Source: Usnea hakonensis (Eukaryota > Ascomycota > Lecanoromycetes > Lecanorales > Parmeliaceae). Taken from it: DNA of 64,000 nucleotides. Below the pieces are notes generated by a model. That model saw nothing but the letters and a program-made list of their open reading frames with translations, ran no database searches and was not told where the DNA came from. The stretch lies in NCBI GenBank assembly GCA_013423325.1, contig BLJB01000029.1, forward strand, positions 62,141-126,140, written 5' to 3'. Of the stretch, positions 11,896-24,374 are shown piece after piece; positions within the stretch are counted from its first letter, which is position 1; each line of letters starts with the position of its first letter. The translations under genes were made by a program, and so were the position numbers.

Positions 11896-13676
11896 TTCCT
11901 CTAGAGTGATAGGATATGCCCTTTTCCTTGGCAATCGAAGAATGAGTGTTGGGATTGAGATGTTTAGGCGTGTAAGGACAGATGGATCATGCGTTGGTCT
12001 TAAGCCTGAGGAGGGGATAATCCCGAGTTTTAAGCAAGAAATATGCAGAGACAGCAATGCATTGCTGTGCCTCGAAAGCAGTCAAAATCACTCCATTGAT
12101 CATAGAGTACCAAGAGACACTCCCTTTTGAGCGAGCTTCTGCATAAACAATTGGATCGGAGCTGCTCTGCCGTATAGACGTATGTCAGCCTGTGGATACT
12201 TCCTCAGCATGCATGCAGGCGACAAGGCGTAGTGGCCTTGATCGGGCAAAGATGATCTGCTTGCACCACATCTCTTGAAGCGGTGCGTATCAGGATGAAA
12301 GACAACAACAAGGCTGGCTTCCTGCGCCGGTTTTGCAAGCTTGGAGCGAGCTTCAAGTATGCGGAAATCGTTGCCCGCCACAGAATTCGATCGCCAGTTC
12401 CAGCTCAACCCAGACGTGCCATCGTATATACAAAATTAGTAAATCGATAGGACGACAGCTGTAGGCGTATGTTATTTGAGGTGCTCCAAAATTTATGACA
12501 GGTTCCCCAGATAACTTTAGCGCTTACTTTGTCAGACGGTAAGAGAGCCGGGGCTAGCGGGGTAACCGTATGTTGTAAAGAAGTACACTCGTACAGTAGC
12601 ATTACCTGACCTTAGGCTAAGGTATGCAGCCGTTAAGGGAAAGGGAATAGCCGAAGCGACCTCCTACCTTAGGTAGGTATGTTGTACATGTTCCCAGAAA
12701 CCGGACTAATACTTCCTACTTCTTTCTCTTCTTTATATTCATCTTCACCACTATCCGACGATATTTCCAGACTAAGACTGAAGCGAAGGTCTGCTGCTAA
12801 GTACCTCATGAGAACCCTTACAAAGACAAAGATCCAAGGTGCTCACCAGTTCTATCCAGTGAGCCTCGTTTCGGCCAACGAATATACTACCCCGCGAGGG
12901 GGAATGCAGGGCTTCTCCCGCTAAGCAGAATCCGGCTCACAATTGGTGTGGTGTGGTGTGAGCTGTTCATTCAATGCAACATCTCACAGGAATACAGCGC
13001 CCTAACACCAATCTTCACCCCCCAACTTGCATCCCACGATTTCGATTCGTGGGCTTGTACGTTGTAACACTCTACAATCATAGGGAATGGCGTTGCGCGA
13101 AACAGTGGGACTGATGCCAGTGATTGATTGTGCTTAGATGCTGCCGGCGAAATGCATCTTGGCTGGTTCGCTGCAAGGCTGGCAAAGTATACATACTTGT
13201 ACTTGCGAAGATCATATATTGTCGGTCTACAAATGAAGAGCGTAAGAAGCATGCATCGCCAGATTCGGTAGGCGCTCCTACCGGTCGCCGAGTCTCCCCG
13301 TCGAGGATCCTTCCCAATGCATGACTTCCCACGCCCATGATAGTGCTCTTATTTGATACCCCCTTAGAATATAAATCTCGCAGATATCACGAGGCTGAGA
13401 AAAGTGTCTACACCCCTAGATATTAATAAGAACATTTTATGAATCACGGTATAAACCAGAGCCTTGTAATCTATAACGGACTAAGTATCACCGCGCGTGA
13501 TAAGTCCAAGGCAAGACCAACCACAACGCCAAGACGGAACCATTCCGTCTATTTACCCCAAACATCAACACCGCTGCTCTCCACACTCACATACTCTCCC
13601 CTCTACATGACCCCAAATCCCCCACCCCAGCACCAACAACAAACTCCAACATCCTCACCCCCCACTAAAAACCTCA
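11896..13676. other. Intergenic with an unassigned minus-strand open frame
   Basis: The minus strand is open at 12100-12408 (…LVVVFHPDTHRFKRCG…LRLYGRAAPIQLFMQKLAQKGVS-like composition), but no family, signal or splice chain could be established. It may be a decayed exon. TACCTTAGGTAGGTA lies at 12665-12679 and CCTTAGGCTAAGG at about 12610. No supported gene. Confidence 0.35.
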
Positions 13677-13735
13677 ATGCCTCAAAAACCCACCAAACCA
13701 CCTCTCCAACCCCCCAACATCTGGACACAAGTACG

Positions 13736-13787
<52 letters not shown>

Positions 13788-14422
13788 ACATCTGGACACC
13801 AGTACCCCCCCCCCCCCCCGGCCTCCCCTCCCCACCACCCCGCTAACCAACCCCCAAACAACAGATGTCCTACCACCCCCCCCGCGGCCCCTGCCGACAA
13901 AAACCCACCCTCCTAAGCCCGACCTGCCCCTGCCACCGCTTCATGCAGCACCCCTTACAAGCCGCCAGCAGCTACCAGTGCGACGGGTGCGGACACCATG
14001 CCAGTTTCCATGAGTTGGAGAATGAGGTTGAGGAAGGGGTTTTGGGGCGGTGGAGAAGGGAGGGAGGGGAGGAGGAGGGGGAGGAGAGGATGATTGAAGA
14101 GGGGAGGAAGGGGGAGATGGCGCTTGTGGTTGTGGAGGGGAAGGAGGAGGGGGGGGTGGTGGTGGTGAAGAGGGGGAGGATTGGTGGGGAGGTTGTGGAT
14201 GGAGGGGATGGGGAAGTGAAGAGAGGGGGGAGGGGGAGGGGGATGATTGGTGGGGAGGTTGTGGATGGAGGGGATGGGGAAGTGTTGCTGGGTGCGAGCG
14301 GGAGGAAGAGGAGGAGGGGGGTGGGTGGTGGGGATGGGGGAGATTTGATCGAGATTGTGGATGGGGAGGACGAGGAAGTGGTGCCGGTTGCAAGTGGGAG
14401 GAAGAAGAAGAGGAGATGGTGA
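13677..14422 (+). CDS. Cys/His-motif fungal protein with basic repeat tail
   Basis: Proposed exons 13677-13730 and 13865-14422 join in phase 0 (203 residues); the acceptor has a good ctaac branch point 15-20 nt upstream. The second exon starts with ATG, so the short first exon is optional. The recognisable part is CPCHRFMQHPL...YQCDGCGHHASFHELEN, a compact Cys/His motif found in small uncharacterised filamentous-fungal proteins. The remainder is Gly/Glu/Arg-rich, containing two copies of IGGEVVDGGDGEV and ending in a basic RKKKRRW segment that may be a nuclear localisation signal. The function is unknown. The tail is G/A-rich at DNA level and looks expanded by repeat slippage. Confidence 0.6.
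13731..13864 (+). repeat. C-run intron with duplicated donor segment
   Basis: The putative intron contains 52 consecutive C (13736-13787) and a second run of 15 C (13805-13819). The 18-bp stretch at 13717-13734, which covers the exon end and gtac donor, is nearly repeated at 13788-13805 with one mismatch. The second copy could act as an alternative donor. Confidence 0.8.
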
Positions 14423-14836
14423 AAGGCTGAGGGAGGAGGGACATATTTTGCAAGCATTGTTATGAAGCCGTGGTTCTACATCTTGCGAGGGTTTTTAGGA
14501 ATGATGACAGAACAAGATTTTTAGCTTAGATACCCAGCAAGGCGAATGCAGATTCTTCGACAAGAGTCGATCCAGCTTTTATTCTCGCTCTCGCGATGCT
14601 ATCGTGCTGGGACGCAAACGCTGGGTAATAATTCTGTACGTGCGTGAGAACAATCGCCGTTTTGGTATCTTACTGGATAAAAAACATTCATGGCCGTTGT
14701 GCAAGCATCTTTCCCAAATCTGTCCCGATACAAGACGCCCCCCAGCGCCTGTCGCTAAGTCGTGACTGCGTATGCCGCCAAAGCGTAAGAACATGTTGAA
14801 AATCGTCTGCTTGTCACCCCATGTCCAAGAAACGAG
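14423..14836. other. Convergent 3' spacer, no gene
   Basis: The 414 bases between two converging genes hold only short incidental frames; nothing is supported. Confidence 0.6.
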
Positions 14837-17617
14837 TCATCCTCCGCCTCTCGCAAGGTGGATGACGAGTTTGTTGGCGAGATCGAGGAATGGCTGAGGA
14901 CTAGTAACGTCCTTGTCTGCGACCCTGTGGCCGGACCCTATGAACTCCGTAACTTCCTCGCCCTTCTTGTTTACCACTTTATGTTCTCCGATGATCGATT
15001 CATACCCTGCGCACTTGAAGTCTACCAAATAGGTTTCTAACTCCAGGACGTAGATCTGAAGGTCCAAATAGACGAAGCACGCAGTGTTGTCGAAGTTATC
15101 AATGGTGTGCTCTGTGCCAGCAAAACTAGTCGCAGATCCAGCTGCAGAGTTCAGGCTGCCAGGCGCAACGTTCGCGCGGCGTTCTTGTCCATCATTGCTA
15201 CTAAGGTCGATGCGGCTACTCTGTGCAGAATTTGTGATCCCGCCTGGTGGGGACATACCCTTCTTTTCCCATCGAACATGGATGCACCAAGGATCTTTGG
15301 GTATATATCCCGGAGGGAAGTGATCAATATCGACATCGTCATCATTTTCGCTGTCCGAGTCGTCCTCATAAGTAGGTTCGGCTTCAGTGCGGTCGCTTTC
15401 GGATGCGGATTTATCGTCACCGCTCGAATCTGAAGGATCGTTAACGGGAGCGCGACGGCCGTCATGATGCTGGTGCTTGTCCTTCTCAGGACTCTCAGAG
15501 AGCGTAGATTCGGCAGCGGTGAGGTGAGTGGCGCCAGCAACGTTGACAGGATAAGGCGCACCATCACGAGGCTTATTCTGTTGGGGTTCCGCAACTTGCC
15601 ATTGGCAGTCCCCCATTGAGCCCAACGCCTTGTAAAGACACTTGATGGCATCTAATGGCTCGCTCTTACTTCGGATACCAAATTGCCATTTGGTGCGGTT
15701 ACCCTTGGTCTTGGGAGTAGTGATGGCCGCCCCTTTTGGATCTTTGGACGCATTTGCAATTATTGCCTGAAGCGCCAATGTGGACCTAGAGTGTGGTTTT
15801 AGACGGCGAGCAGTCTCAGCTTGCTCATCTTTGGTCTGCTCGCGGCCAGGAGCATCGGGTGACAGTTTGGGGAAGGGCTCCTTTTCCTCAGCCTCGAGAG
15901 ACTCGCCTTGAGGTTCTGTGTATTCAATACGTGGTGGATCCTGCCGTCGTAGTTCTATGATCTTATTGTGGTACATAGGTAAACTTGTGGTTAGAATCCC
16001 GATCTTGCTGACATATGGCACTTCTGGCGCTTCTTCACGATTACTCTTCTGGGCAGAGGGGCTGACTTCAATGCCTTCCAATTTCTTGCCCGAGTCCTGT
16101 TGGACTTGGCTTGGCTGTCGATAATCATAGCTTGCATGGAAGCTCTCAGAGTTTGACTGGGCAGCCTCCAAGATGGGGGATGAAAATTGCTGTGATGCTG
16201 TATTCCAAGATGGTGGTGAGCTTGCCATATATCCTGGGTTTTGGTGCGCTTGGATGAGAGTTGCTGCTGAGGAAATTAGTCGCCCACGCTTTGCCCAAAT
16301 CATTTGACGTTAATAATGCGCTGGGCAGCGATACCGATCGGAATATCGCGCGGGGGATGTAACGTACGATTTGTCTGCATAATCTGATTTTCTCTAACAA
16401 TCATATACGCGTCCTTGATGGCGTTGGGTTCATTCTTGCCGAGTGCATCCTGTACATCGTCCTTGGCGTAACCCATTGTCTTTCCCAATTTACCGATCAC
16501 AGACTCATGAATCTGTTCCTGCACCGCCGGCGGCTTTCCAGGTGCCAGCGATCGCGGATCTATAGCCTTATTTGGATCAACTCCTGTGTCAATGAACTCC
16601 TCGACAGGTTGCTTTAAGTAATCCTCGAGGCCTTCATTGAACCACGGATCCTGGCGAATGTCAGGAATGCTAATACGCTGAACAGGATTGACTTTGAGCA
16701 TCTTGTGAATGATGTGTTTAGCCCCTGAAGATACAAAAGACGGGGTCTGGTACGCGCCGGTGGCAATTTTTTTGAAGAGTGCTGGTATTAGATCGTCATC
16801 GAATGGCAGACGACCCACTAACAGAACATAGAGTATAACACCGGAACTCCAAACGTCGACTTCTGGTCCAGCATACAGTTTCCCCGAAATCACCTCAGGC
16901 GCAGCGTAATTAGGGCTGCCACAGCTGGTCTTCAAGAAGTTGCCATCCGTCATGATGTTGCTCAACCCAAAATCAGCAATCTTGACATTGAGATCAGAAT
17001 CAAGCAGGAGGTTCTCCGGTTTCAAGTCTCTGTGGACAATCTTGTGCCGATGGCAGTACTCTACAGCACAGACAATCTGTTGGAAAAAGCGCCGAGCCTT
17101 ATTCTCTGCCATCTTCCCGTGTTGGACAAGGTAATCGAAGAGTTCCCCCCCTGCATATTCAAGCACCATGATGATATCAGTGGGACTTGTGATGACGGTA
17201 TATCTGCAAGATTCAGTCACTATCACACATCCAAGGAAGACCCGGGTGTTCGTACAGCTTTATGATGTGTGGGTGTCTCAGCAGTTGCAGGTATTGGATT
17301 TCTCTTTCAACTCTTCCTGCCATGTCTCTTGATATGAGCTTCTTGCGCGATATGATCTTGAGAGCCACCTCCTGTTTCGTCCAGCGGTGGTTCGCCAGCT
17401 TCACTTTGCCAAAGGACCCTTCACCAAGTGTCCTTACGACGTCATACGCGCCTATTTGCTGGGCGATGCGACGGTCGGCAGGTACCTTGGCTACCTTGCT
17501 TGCAGGTTCTTGACTCGAGTCGGTCCTTGGTCGGGCCGCGTTTCGTTGATTGCGACGTTCTGCTGCAGGGCCCGAGAGTGACATGGAGAGCTCCTCGTCG
17601 TCAAATGTAGACGCCAT
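14837..17617 (-). CDS. SNF1: AMPK/Snf1 catalytic subunit, Ser/Thr kinase
   Basis: Catalytic alpha subunit of the SNF1/AMPK complex, which releases carbon-catabolite repression and controls energy stress responses in cytosol and nucleus. Exons 17256-17617, 16368-17203 and 14837-16266 give 875 residues. The kinase domain (about 58-310) has the glycine loop GEGSFG, Lys87, HRDLKPEN with Asp180, DFG at 198-200, and the activation segment LKTSCGSPNYAAPEV whose Thr (about 213) is the conserved site phosphorylated by upstream kinases. A UBA/auto-inhibitory region follows (VIGKLGKTMGYAKDDVQDALG). A long acidic, disordered middle leads to the C-terminal beta/gamma-binding domain (KCLYKALGSMG, WQFGIRS, FVYLDLQIYVLELETYLVDFKCAG). 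Splicing is confirmed by the restored KLYTVITSPTDIIMV and MQTNPATLIQ junctions. The length fits filamentous-fungal orthologues. Confidence 0.96.
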
Positions 17618-18872
17618 CTTTCTGTATAAGTAGGTAATGATATCGTAGAGGTAACTGTTGTAGATCGCCGCGCGGATTTCCAATCACGAGACTTGAAACT
17701 CGGTTTCGACGCAGTCTTGTGTTGATTTTCTATACTTCTGTGCTACCTCTTCAAAAAGTACTCGAGGCCCAGGTCAGTGTAGATCCCAAAGATAGCTCCA
17801 ATCCTTTGTGCGACAGTCAGATTTGAGGCCAGCTACCTTGAGCTTCATGAAATTTCCTGTTGCTGTCAGATGTGTCGAGTGTGATTGGCAATGGGGAGAG
17901 TCACGGGCTAGTGAGGTCCAGAAGCTTTGTGGGTGTGGAGGGGCAGGCAGGCCGAGGACGCCCGAATTGGCCTATGAAAGTGTCGAGTGTGGTCGAAAGA
18001 CTATCCAAAACAACGAGTGACAGATAATGATAGTACTGAGGTGAGTATTTGTATGTTCAAGTAGAGAAGTGCACTGACTGAGGTGATCTTATGAAGGTTC
18101 AATTGGGAAAAGTGAATGGGCGAGTTGCGCGGGTGTGGCTGAATTTAGCATCGGGCTGATGTCCGCAGAGGCTAAAACCAGTTGTGGCGCTGAGTACTCT
18201 ACAGTCAGCTTTGTGCACCTCGGATGCAATTTTATTCATATTCGTGCCACACAACATCATGAATTCCTGTTGGAATGGCCTATGAAGACATTTACATTTT
18301 TCCTGAAGTGTCTAAATCGAGTTTTGCTCACGGAATGGTTGTACGCGTGAGTCTATCACCAGGTCCATTGCTAATCATGATGCTAGACATCCATGTTAAA
18401 GAAAGGAGACTTGAATTGTCGCCCTTCATTCGCATATGCCAAATTGATTATGCGGAAATGCTAGGTCCTTGGATGTGTTGACATGACGCAGCTGCTGATT
18501 GGTCCACGGGGTGACCTTGAATCAGATATGCCCAAGACTTCAGGCGACCACTCCAATTGAATTTGGTATCATCGAGACGACTCCAAATATTACCCAACCA
18601 TGACCGCACCACATTCGAGTTGACGTTGGCGAGAATATGCTAGACTTCGGTTGGGAACTGAGCATGGGATACCTGGGATTGCTTAACGAGGCCACGTTTA
18701 CAACCATTCCAGGTAGACCTTAGACGGAGCGATGTAGAAACGAGCTTGCTTTGGAGAGGAATTTCGGCTGATACGGAGCCCCGCATTGGGACGGACTCTC
18801 GAAGCCATGGATCGCGAGAAATACGTAAAAAGGTTCTCTTGCACATTCGGTACAGTTGAAGAGTGCTACACC
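17618..18872. other. SNF1 upstream region, no gene
   Basis: About 1.25 kb upstream of SNF1 and downstream of the next minus-strand gene. It is presumably SNF1 promoter and long leader; no coding frame has family support. Confidence 0.5.
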
Positions 18873-19302
18873 TCATCTCAGACTAGCATCCTCCAGCTTC
18901 AGTCGCTCAACCAGCTTTTGTCGTAGAAAGGGACTTAATCCCAAGCTGTATTTTCGTCAACCAAGGTTCCGTCAGGGCAGGCTTATAAACATACAAGCCA
19001 TCTCTTGTGACAACCCTATAGCTCCCAGAGTTCTGATACCTTCCATGTCCGTCGACAAATTTTCCCTCCCCATCCACCTCAAGACTACCAAAGATATCCT
19101 CAGGATCTGGTATCCTACCAAAATCTGGTGGATGCCTCTCATCGTAGACATGAATGTAGCCACCGCGACCACCACCACCAGCACCGCCCTGGCTACTTGC
19201 TCCGCCAGCGCCATCTCCCCCCGTGCCACCCCCTCCGCCGTACGGCGTCCCCCGTCTCTTTTGTTGCTGAGGAAAGAAAGCGCCACCGGAGGTTGAGGCC
19301 AT
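18873..19302 (-). CDS. Conserved fungal protein of unknown function
   Basis: Exons 18995-19302 and 18873-18945 give 126 residues; the 49-nt intron has a gtatgt donor and tacag acceptor. The N-terminal third is a Gly-rich low-complexity segment after MASTSGGAFFPQQQKRRG. The conserved core runs IPDPEDIFGSLEVDGEGKF, then GRYQNSGSYRVVTRDG, and after splicing FLGLSPFLRQKLVERLKLED. I recall this core pattern in uncharacterised filamentous-fungal proteins, but the role is not known to me. No signal peptide or membrane segment is visible. Ignoring the intron would lose the conserved C-terminal helix. Confidence 0.75.
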
Positions 19303-21847
19303 TGCTTGTGCCTGTGATATTACGTTTGCATCCTCACATGCATGCTGTGCAATGACAGACTGCAGGATGTCAAGGAATCTGTGGTTCTCCGTGAATGAGT
19401 GTGGTGTTGGGGGAAGCTCGGTGGTGGTGCCGACAGCAAGCTCGGCTCTTGTAGGTTCAAAAGAAAGAAGGGAGAGAATATGGCCGTTGAGCGATCGGTT
19501 GTCAGGAAAGATGTACTGATCAAAATGTCAGTAGGCGACACTTGAGAAGCAATGTTACACGCACGACGTGAGGATTCCGTTCTAATGTCGCCAGGCTACG
19601 GCGACCAGTAGTAGCAATGAGCCTCCCGGTCGCCTTGTGCACAGTACGAGCCAACATTGGGCCACCCCAGGGCAAATGTTGAAAAGATTCACAATGACAG
19701 CAACGGATGCGACGGGTTTTGGCAAAGACTTGCTTCTTCTTATCCGAGGACGGCCTACCTTATCTTAGTGTCTTGGCGAGTTCTAAAAAGATTTTTCCTC
19801 CCAAAAATAATCAAATAGATGATACCAGTCTTCTCTACCAACTACAGCACATGCTCCCTTGTCCCATATCAGATCACGAATCATGACAAGCCGTGCAGGA
19901 AAACCACTTACAAAATCGCCGAGTCGCCACGCATATCTACTCAACCAAGAGTCCTACCCTCTCACGATTACCTCGCCAATATTTCCAGAATTTACTGCAA
20001 AGAACCCAGTCTTTGGAGCAGGACCCATTTCATCTGCCGACAAGGAGAAGTATAACGTTGTTGTCGTCTTCCTTCGGACTTTTCCAAGCGATGACCCATC
20101 CATCGGGGTCTGCTCGTGTCCTTTCAGCGTCTTCTTTCCCACTCAGCATTCCTAGAGAATCAGGCGCAGAAACGGGAACCGCTAGTGCTTACGTTTGTGC
20201 TTGCATCTACGCTCATGCTAGCGCTCACCTTGTTGATCAACTAGAGAGGGCAAGTGGCGGCGGAGGGACAGTACCGATTTTCAGTATCAGATCTTACGTG
20301 GGCCGTGATGTCTATGGCGTCATCCTTCCGCTTCCCGTTTTCTCGACATTCTCTACACCGCTACATTTCGGACGAGTCCGCAAGCCAAGCAGCCTCCTTG
20401 GAGCGCGCATTGGGCTATGCACTTGATGATTACTGAAAATCGTGATAGACGCTGCAGCTGACGACGCACCTGGTAAACTGTGATGGGATGAAGGGGGTTG
20501 AAAAAGTGTTACAGGGTGATACTATATTACGAGAGAACTTCATCAAGCAACCGAGGTAGCAATACAAAGCCTGTTTTCTCGGGTAGAGAAAATGAGGGTC
20601 AAAAAATAAAGTACGACTGACCGAAAATATTATATTCCTTCTACACCCTAAAGAATTCCATGGTAGTCCGCTCTATAGTTAGGGAGCTGAAGCTGAGATC
20701 GCTCGAATCACTGGTTGTCCGAAAAGAGAACAGGATTTCCTACCGTACGTGAGTAGGCGATTATCCATAGAGAAATCCATCACGGATGAACAAGGTAGGT
20801 CCGAAGGCTTACTCCGTCCGAGGCAAGTCGATACCTTTTGAAGCCTTTACAACTTGCAGCAATATAGCGCGTGCGGATGCAGAAAGAAGTTCGGTGACGG
20901 TGCAACTAGCCAGGACGTCAGGAAGAACAGCAGATTTGTGAAATTCAGAAACATTGAGGGATGGTGAAGGGTCTCCGTCTCCGAGAGTAAGGCAACTTGT
21001 TCATCGGAAGCCCTTTCATCCGTCGGGAGAGATCTTATATTCCATGTTGTAGGTTTTCTATGGATTCTATAAGCACTACCAATGGGTACATTTCGGGGGG
21101 ATGTTTACGTTTCTCCGTACATGAGATATTCTATCCGCAAATCCATTGTAATCCTTTAACGATTTTACGCAAGACGTACGGGGGAGGGAAAACACAAGGC
21201 CTCGGTGCAATTTATTAAAAATGCGGTGTATTGTTCTGGAAGGCGCTATACACCATAGTTTGATATGGTTGCAAGACACTGTCCAGAGGTACTCGTACTA
21301 TCTCATGGCCAGAGCTATGACTCCCTTTCCCAGGACTATAATACATGCACTGCTACTGATTTCAAAGGTAGTTCTTTTTGATCAAAAAACCAAAAAAAAA
21401 AGCCCTGCAGGCTATTCTACAGTACTAGCCGCAGCAACGGAAGTCTGCACTCATCCTTTCTACTCGTGTCATTCGAAAGTTCGTTACCTGGTAGGGCGAG
21501 GAAACCTATCCATTTGCTCCATTAAGCTGATGTTGCTTGATCTATTGGTGTCCTCGACTGATCAAGTCACCCACTTCCGAATAACACAAGTATGCTGAGC
21601 CTGCCTGACCTGAATACAACATGAGTCTCTACTTTACCTTAACCTAATGTTTGTCATCGCACCTTCACCCTGACATAATCAACTGACTCAAAAACTTTCT
21701 ACATAACCCACACTCTCAACATCCCAATTCAACAAAAGTCTCGATCCCAATCTTCCAACAGCCAACGCTCCGCCCTCACCACTGACCCCACCATCCCTCT
21801 ACCCTCATTTCCAAAGTACAAACGATCAGTTCCCTTCAACCGCCAAA

Positions 21848-22003
21848 ATGGCGGACGTCAAAAACAGTTGACGACGCCCTTTCAGCTCGCCAAGAGTATG
21901 CACCGCGATCTTTACCCAGTCGTCGACCCCTAAATCCAGTCTGATCCGCCAAAGTCAAAGTCGTCATCACTGCCAGTGCCGATGGAGAATTGGGCGCCGT
22001 AAG
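21848..22003 (+). pseudogene. Possible broken first exon of unknown gene
   Basis: An ATG in a good fungal context (cgccaaaATGG) follows a pyrimidine-rich leader. The frame stops after seven codons, but one base later a protein-like frame continues (VDDALSARQEYAPRSLPSRR...), meets one TGA, and then reads SAKVKVVITASADGELGA directly up to a gtaagt donor at about 22004. One frameshift plus one stop suggests a recently damaged gene, or assembly error. The family is not recognised. Confidence 0.35.
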
Positions 22004-24046
22004 TCCTTCACCTCCACCCCCCGCCCCTACCTAATCCCACCCCCTAGCCCCAACCCCTCCCTTAAAAACCCCCCAAATCCCCCTTCCAACCCCCCCACAA
22101 TCCCATACCCAGCCCTATCCATCCCATCCCATCCCATCCATCCCATCCTCACCCAAAATCTACTATAAAGACGCCAGTTTCGCGTGCGCGCTGAGGGGGA
22201 AGAAAGAGGGTAAGGGAGTAAGGTAGTGCCCACGAAGGAAAGAAGGAAGGAGGATAAGTAGGGGGGGGAAGGTATATTTAAAGGGGAGGGAAATAGGGTG
22301 GAGGTGGAAAATGGGGTAGAGGGGGGGAGGAGGAGGTTGAGGTGGAGTGGGATAGGGAGGTGGAGGGGCAGAGGAGGAGGAGAGAGGTTAAGATGTGTAA
22401 TTTTCCTTCTTAGAATCCCTCAAATAAGATATCCTCATCCTCATCACCCTCCATCCAATCCCCTCCGAACCGGCATCCAACTTACTCCGGGGGGCCCATG
22501 ACTTCAGCCAGAATTCCCAAGTCCCAAATTGTCAAAACCCAGAGAACACTCTCTACCTATGCACCATTCGATAAAATAGAATAGAACGTGCTAAAGGTAA
22601 GCTTTTACACATCATACCCATACAAAAGAAGGGGCCGCAATCGCAATGAGGAGGGAGCTAGAAACAACTAGGTACAAAGAGTCAACTATAGTATAGATCT
22701 ATATAAATTCCACCTGCTCTGCGAAAAAGCACCAACCAGGAAATCGAGCAAAAGATCCCAAACCCCCGCTAGCATTCCTCCAGGCTAATTCACAACAACA
22801 TAGACCTTCCCAACGGCAGCCAAGTAACATGAAAAAAGGTCAGACAGATGGGAGTCGCGGAGCGGCATCTATCTCAAGAAAGCAGCCAACGGAACGGCCT
22901 CTAGTCCTCCATCCTCCGCTCCTGACTTTCAAGATATCCGCTTCCGCGCCCCACCCACCGACGACCTTGCCTCTACAAATCGGCTTGAACAGCGGCTCAG
23001 CGGACGGACGGACGGACGACGTTGAAGTATCGCTTGTGCTGGACTTCGGACCTGAAAGGAAGGAAGGGTCCTCGCGCTCATGCCGCATCCCTTAAGGTAG
23101 TCTCCCGGACGGCCGCCGGGTATTAGGCTTTACCACAGAATTTAGCCAACGCGGACGGAGATCTCGAAGACAGGGCGAATTGGTTCAAAGGGGAGGATTT
23201 GCTAAATCTTTCCATGTCAAAAAGCTCAAAAAATGGCGACTCATGTATCTGCGGCGTGACGAGCCATGGATCTCTCAGCAAGGGACGTTCAGTATGGTTG
23301 GTGACTCTTGCCATCCAATACTTCCACCTATGGCGCAGGGAGCTAATTCGTGAGTGAGCTCCGAGATAACTCCTTTTCCTCTGTACACTGCGAAAGCAAG
23401 TAGTGGGCGTGTAGTCATTTTGCGCAAGAAGAGTGTTTGCTGACTGGGAGAGTGCTCGCTTAGAGCTGAAGATGCTGCTACTGTCGGGACGCTACTTGGT
23501 AAAATCAAGTCAGAGTTACAACGTACTCGGTCAGTAATAGTCCTGTACGAAAAGAAAGGAGCGATCATATCCAAGATGACACATTTGAACAGCAGGAAGA
23601 TTAATATCTGGCAGACGCGAAACAACATGATGTTCGGGATAAGCACTTGGCGGGATCGTTTGACGTCCATGATGTGTGGTATGCAACCCTTCGATTTTCT
23701 TTGTGGCTGAAATCAAGGATTTAGCGAACATGACAAATTAGCAGGATCCAAAGATTCAATCCTGGATATCTGGGTATGTTGCTTACGAAGACGAGAGTCG
23801 AGTGCAGGATGCGCAAATCGTTTCCAAGACAAGCAGCGATTCCAAATATTATGCAACTGTGATTATGCAACTGTGATTACTCACTCGCTTTTATGTCAAG
23901 CTTATACTCTGGACCTGTTTGGTGGGCTGGATGATTTGACGATCAAGTTTCCTGCTCTGGATGGAATCGCGGGAATCCTGCAGGAATGCCGTGTGTGGGA
24001 AAGTGGGGGTCATATTCGGCGCCGAGTTCAGTATGCAATTTAGACC

Positions 24047-24185
24047 GTGCCGTTGACATAAGAAATTGGGACTCGATGCATCAAATGGAGTATAGATGAG
24101 CTCCTCGGTCTGCAAATATGACTGTGCCGTTGACAAGAAACTGGGACTCGATGCATGAAACGGAGTATAGATGACTTCCGAGGTA
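24047..24185. repeat. Direct repeat upstream of O-methyltransferase
   Basis: A segment beginning GTGCCGTTGACA at 24047 recurs at 24124 (period 77), sharing the GGGACTCGATGCAT and GAGTATAGATGA blocks with a few mismatches. Both copies lie within 330 bases of the O-methyltransferase start, so they belong to its probable promoter. Confidence 0.8.
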
Positions 24186-24374
24186 CGTAATGCGTAAGCT
24201 ACAAAGTTGTTCAGATCTACGAAGGAATTGTAGGCACCAGATAGCTTACCTTACTGCCCACCTAGCGAAAGATATAAAAAGCCTTGATCTCGCTTTCTAT
24301 GTGGAGTAAAGTCTGGCAAACGTAGGAGTTCTGATCTGGCAATTCTTCAGTTCCACAATCATAATTTCTCTAAC

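Larger units (their letters stand above)
19303..24374. other. Five-kilobase sparse region
   Basis: No gene can be firmly modelled. At 19883 a plus-strand ATG opens a short protein-like frame (MTSRAGKPLTKSPSRHAYLL...FGAGPISSADKEK) that may be a first exon with a gtataa donor, but no following exon was found. A possible broken exon lies at 21848-22003 (listed separately). The 22020-22400 part is C-rich then G-rich. A tandem 14-bp copy (ATGCAACTGTGATT) is at about 23851-23878. Confidence 0.4.

Noticed and set aside
13439..13916. Long proline-rich and glycine-rich frames over the C run.
   Set aside because: They come from translating the homopolymer; the spliced model treats the run as an intron.
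13941..14457. Ser/Pro-rich minus-strand frames of 160-170 residues.
   Set aside because: They are the reverse of the G-rich tail of the plus-strand gene, low complexity and without family features.
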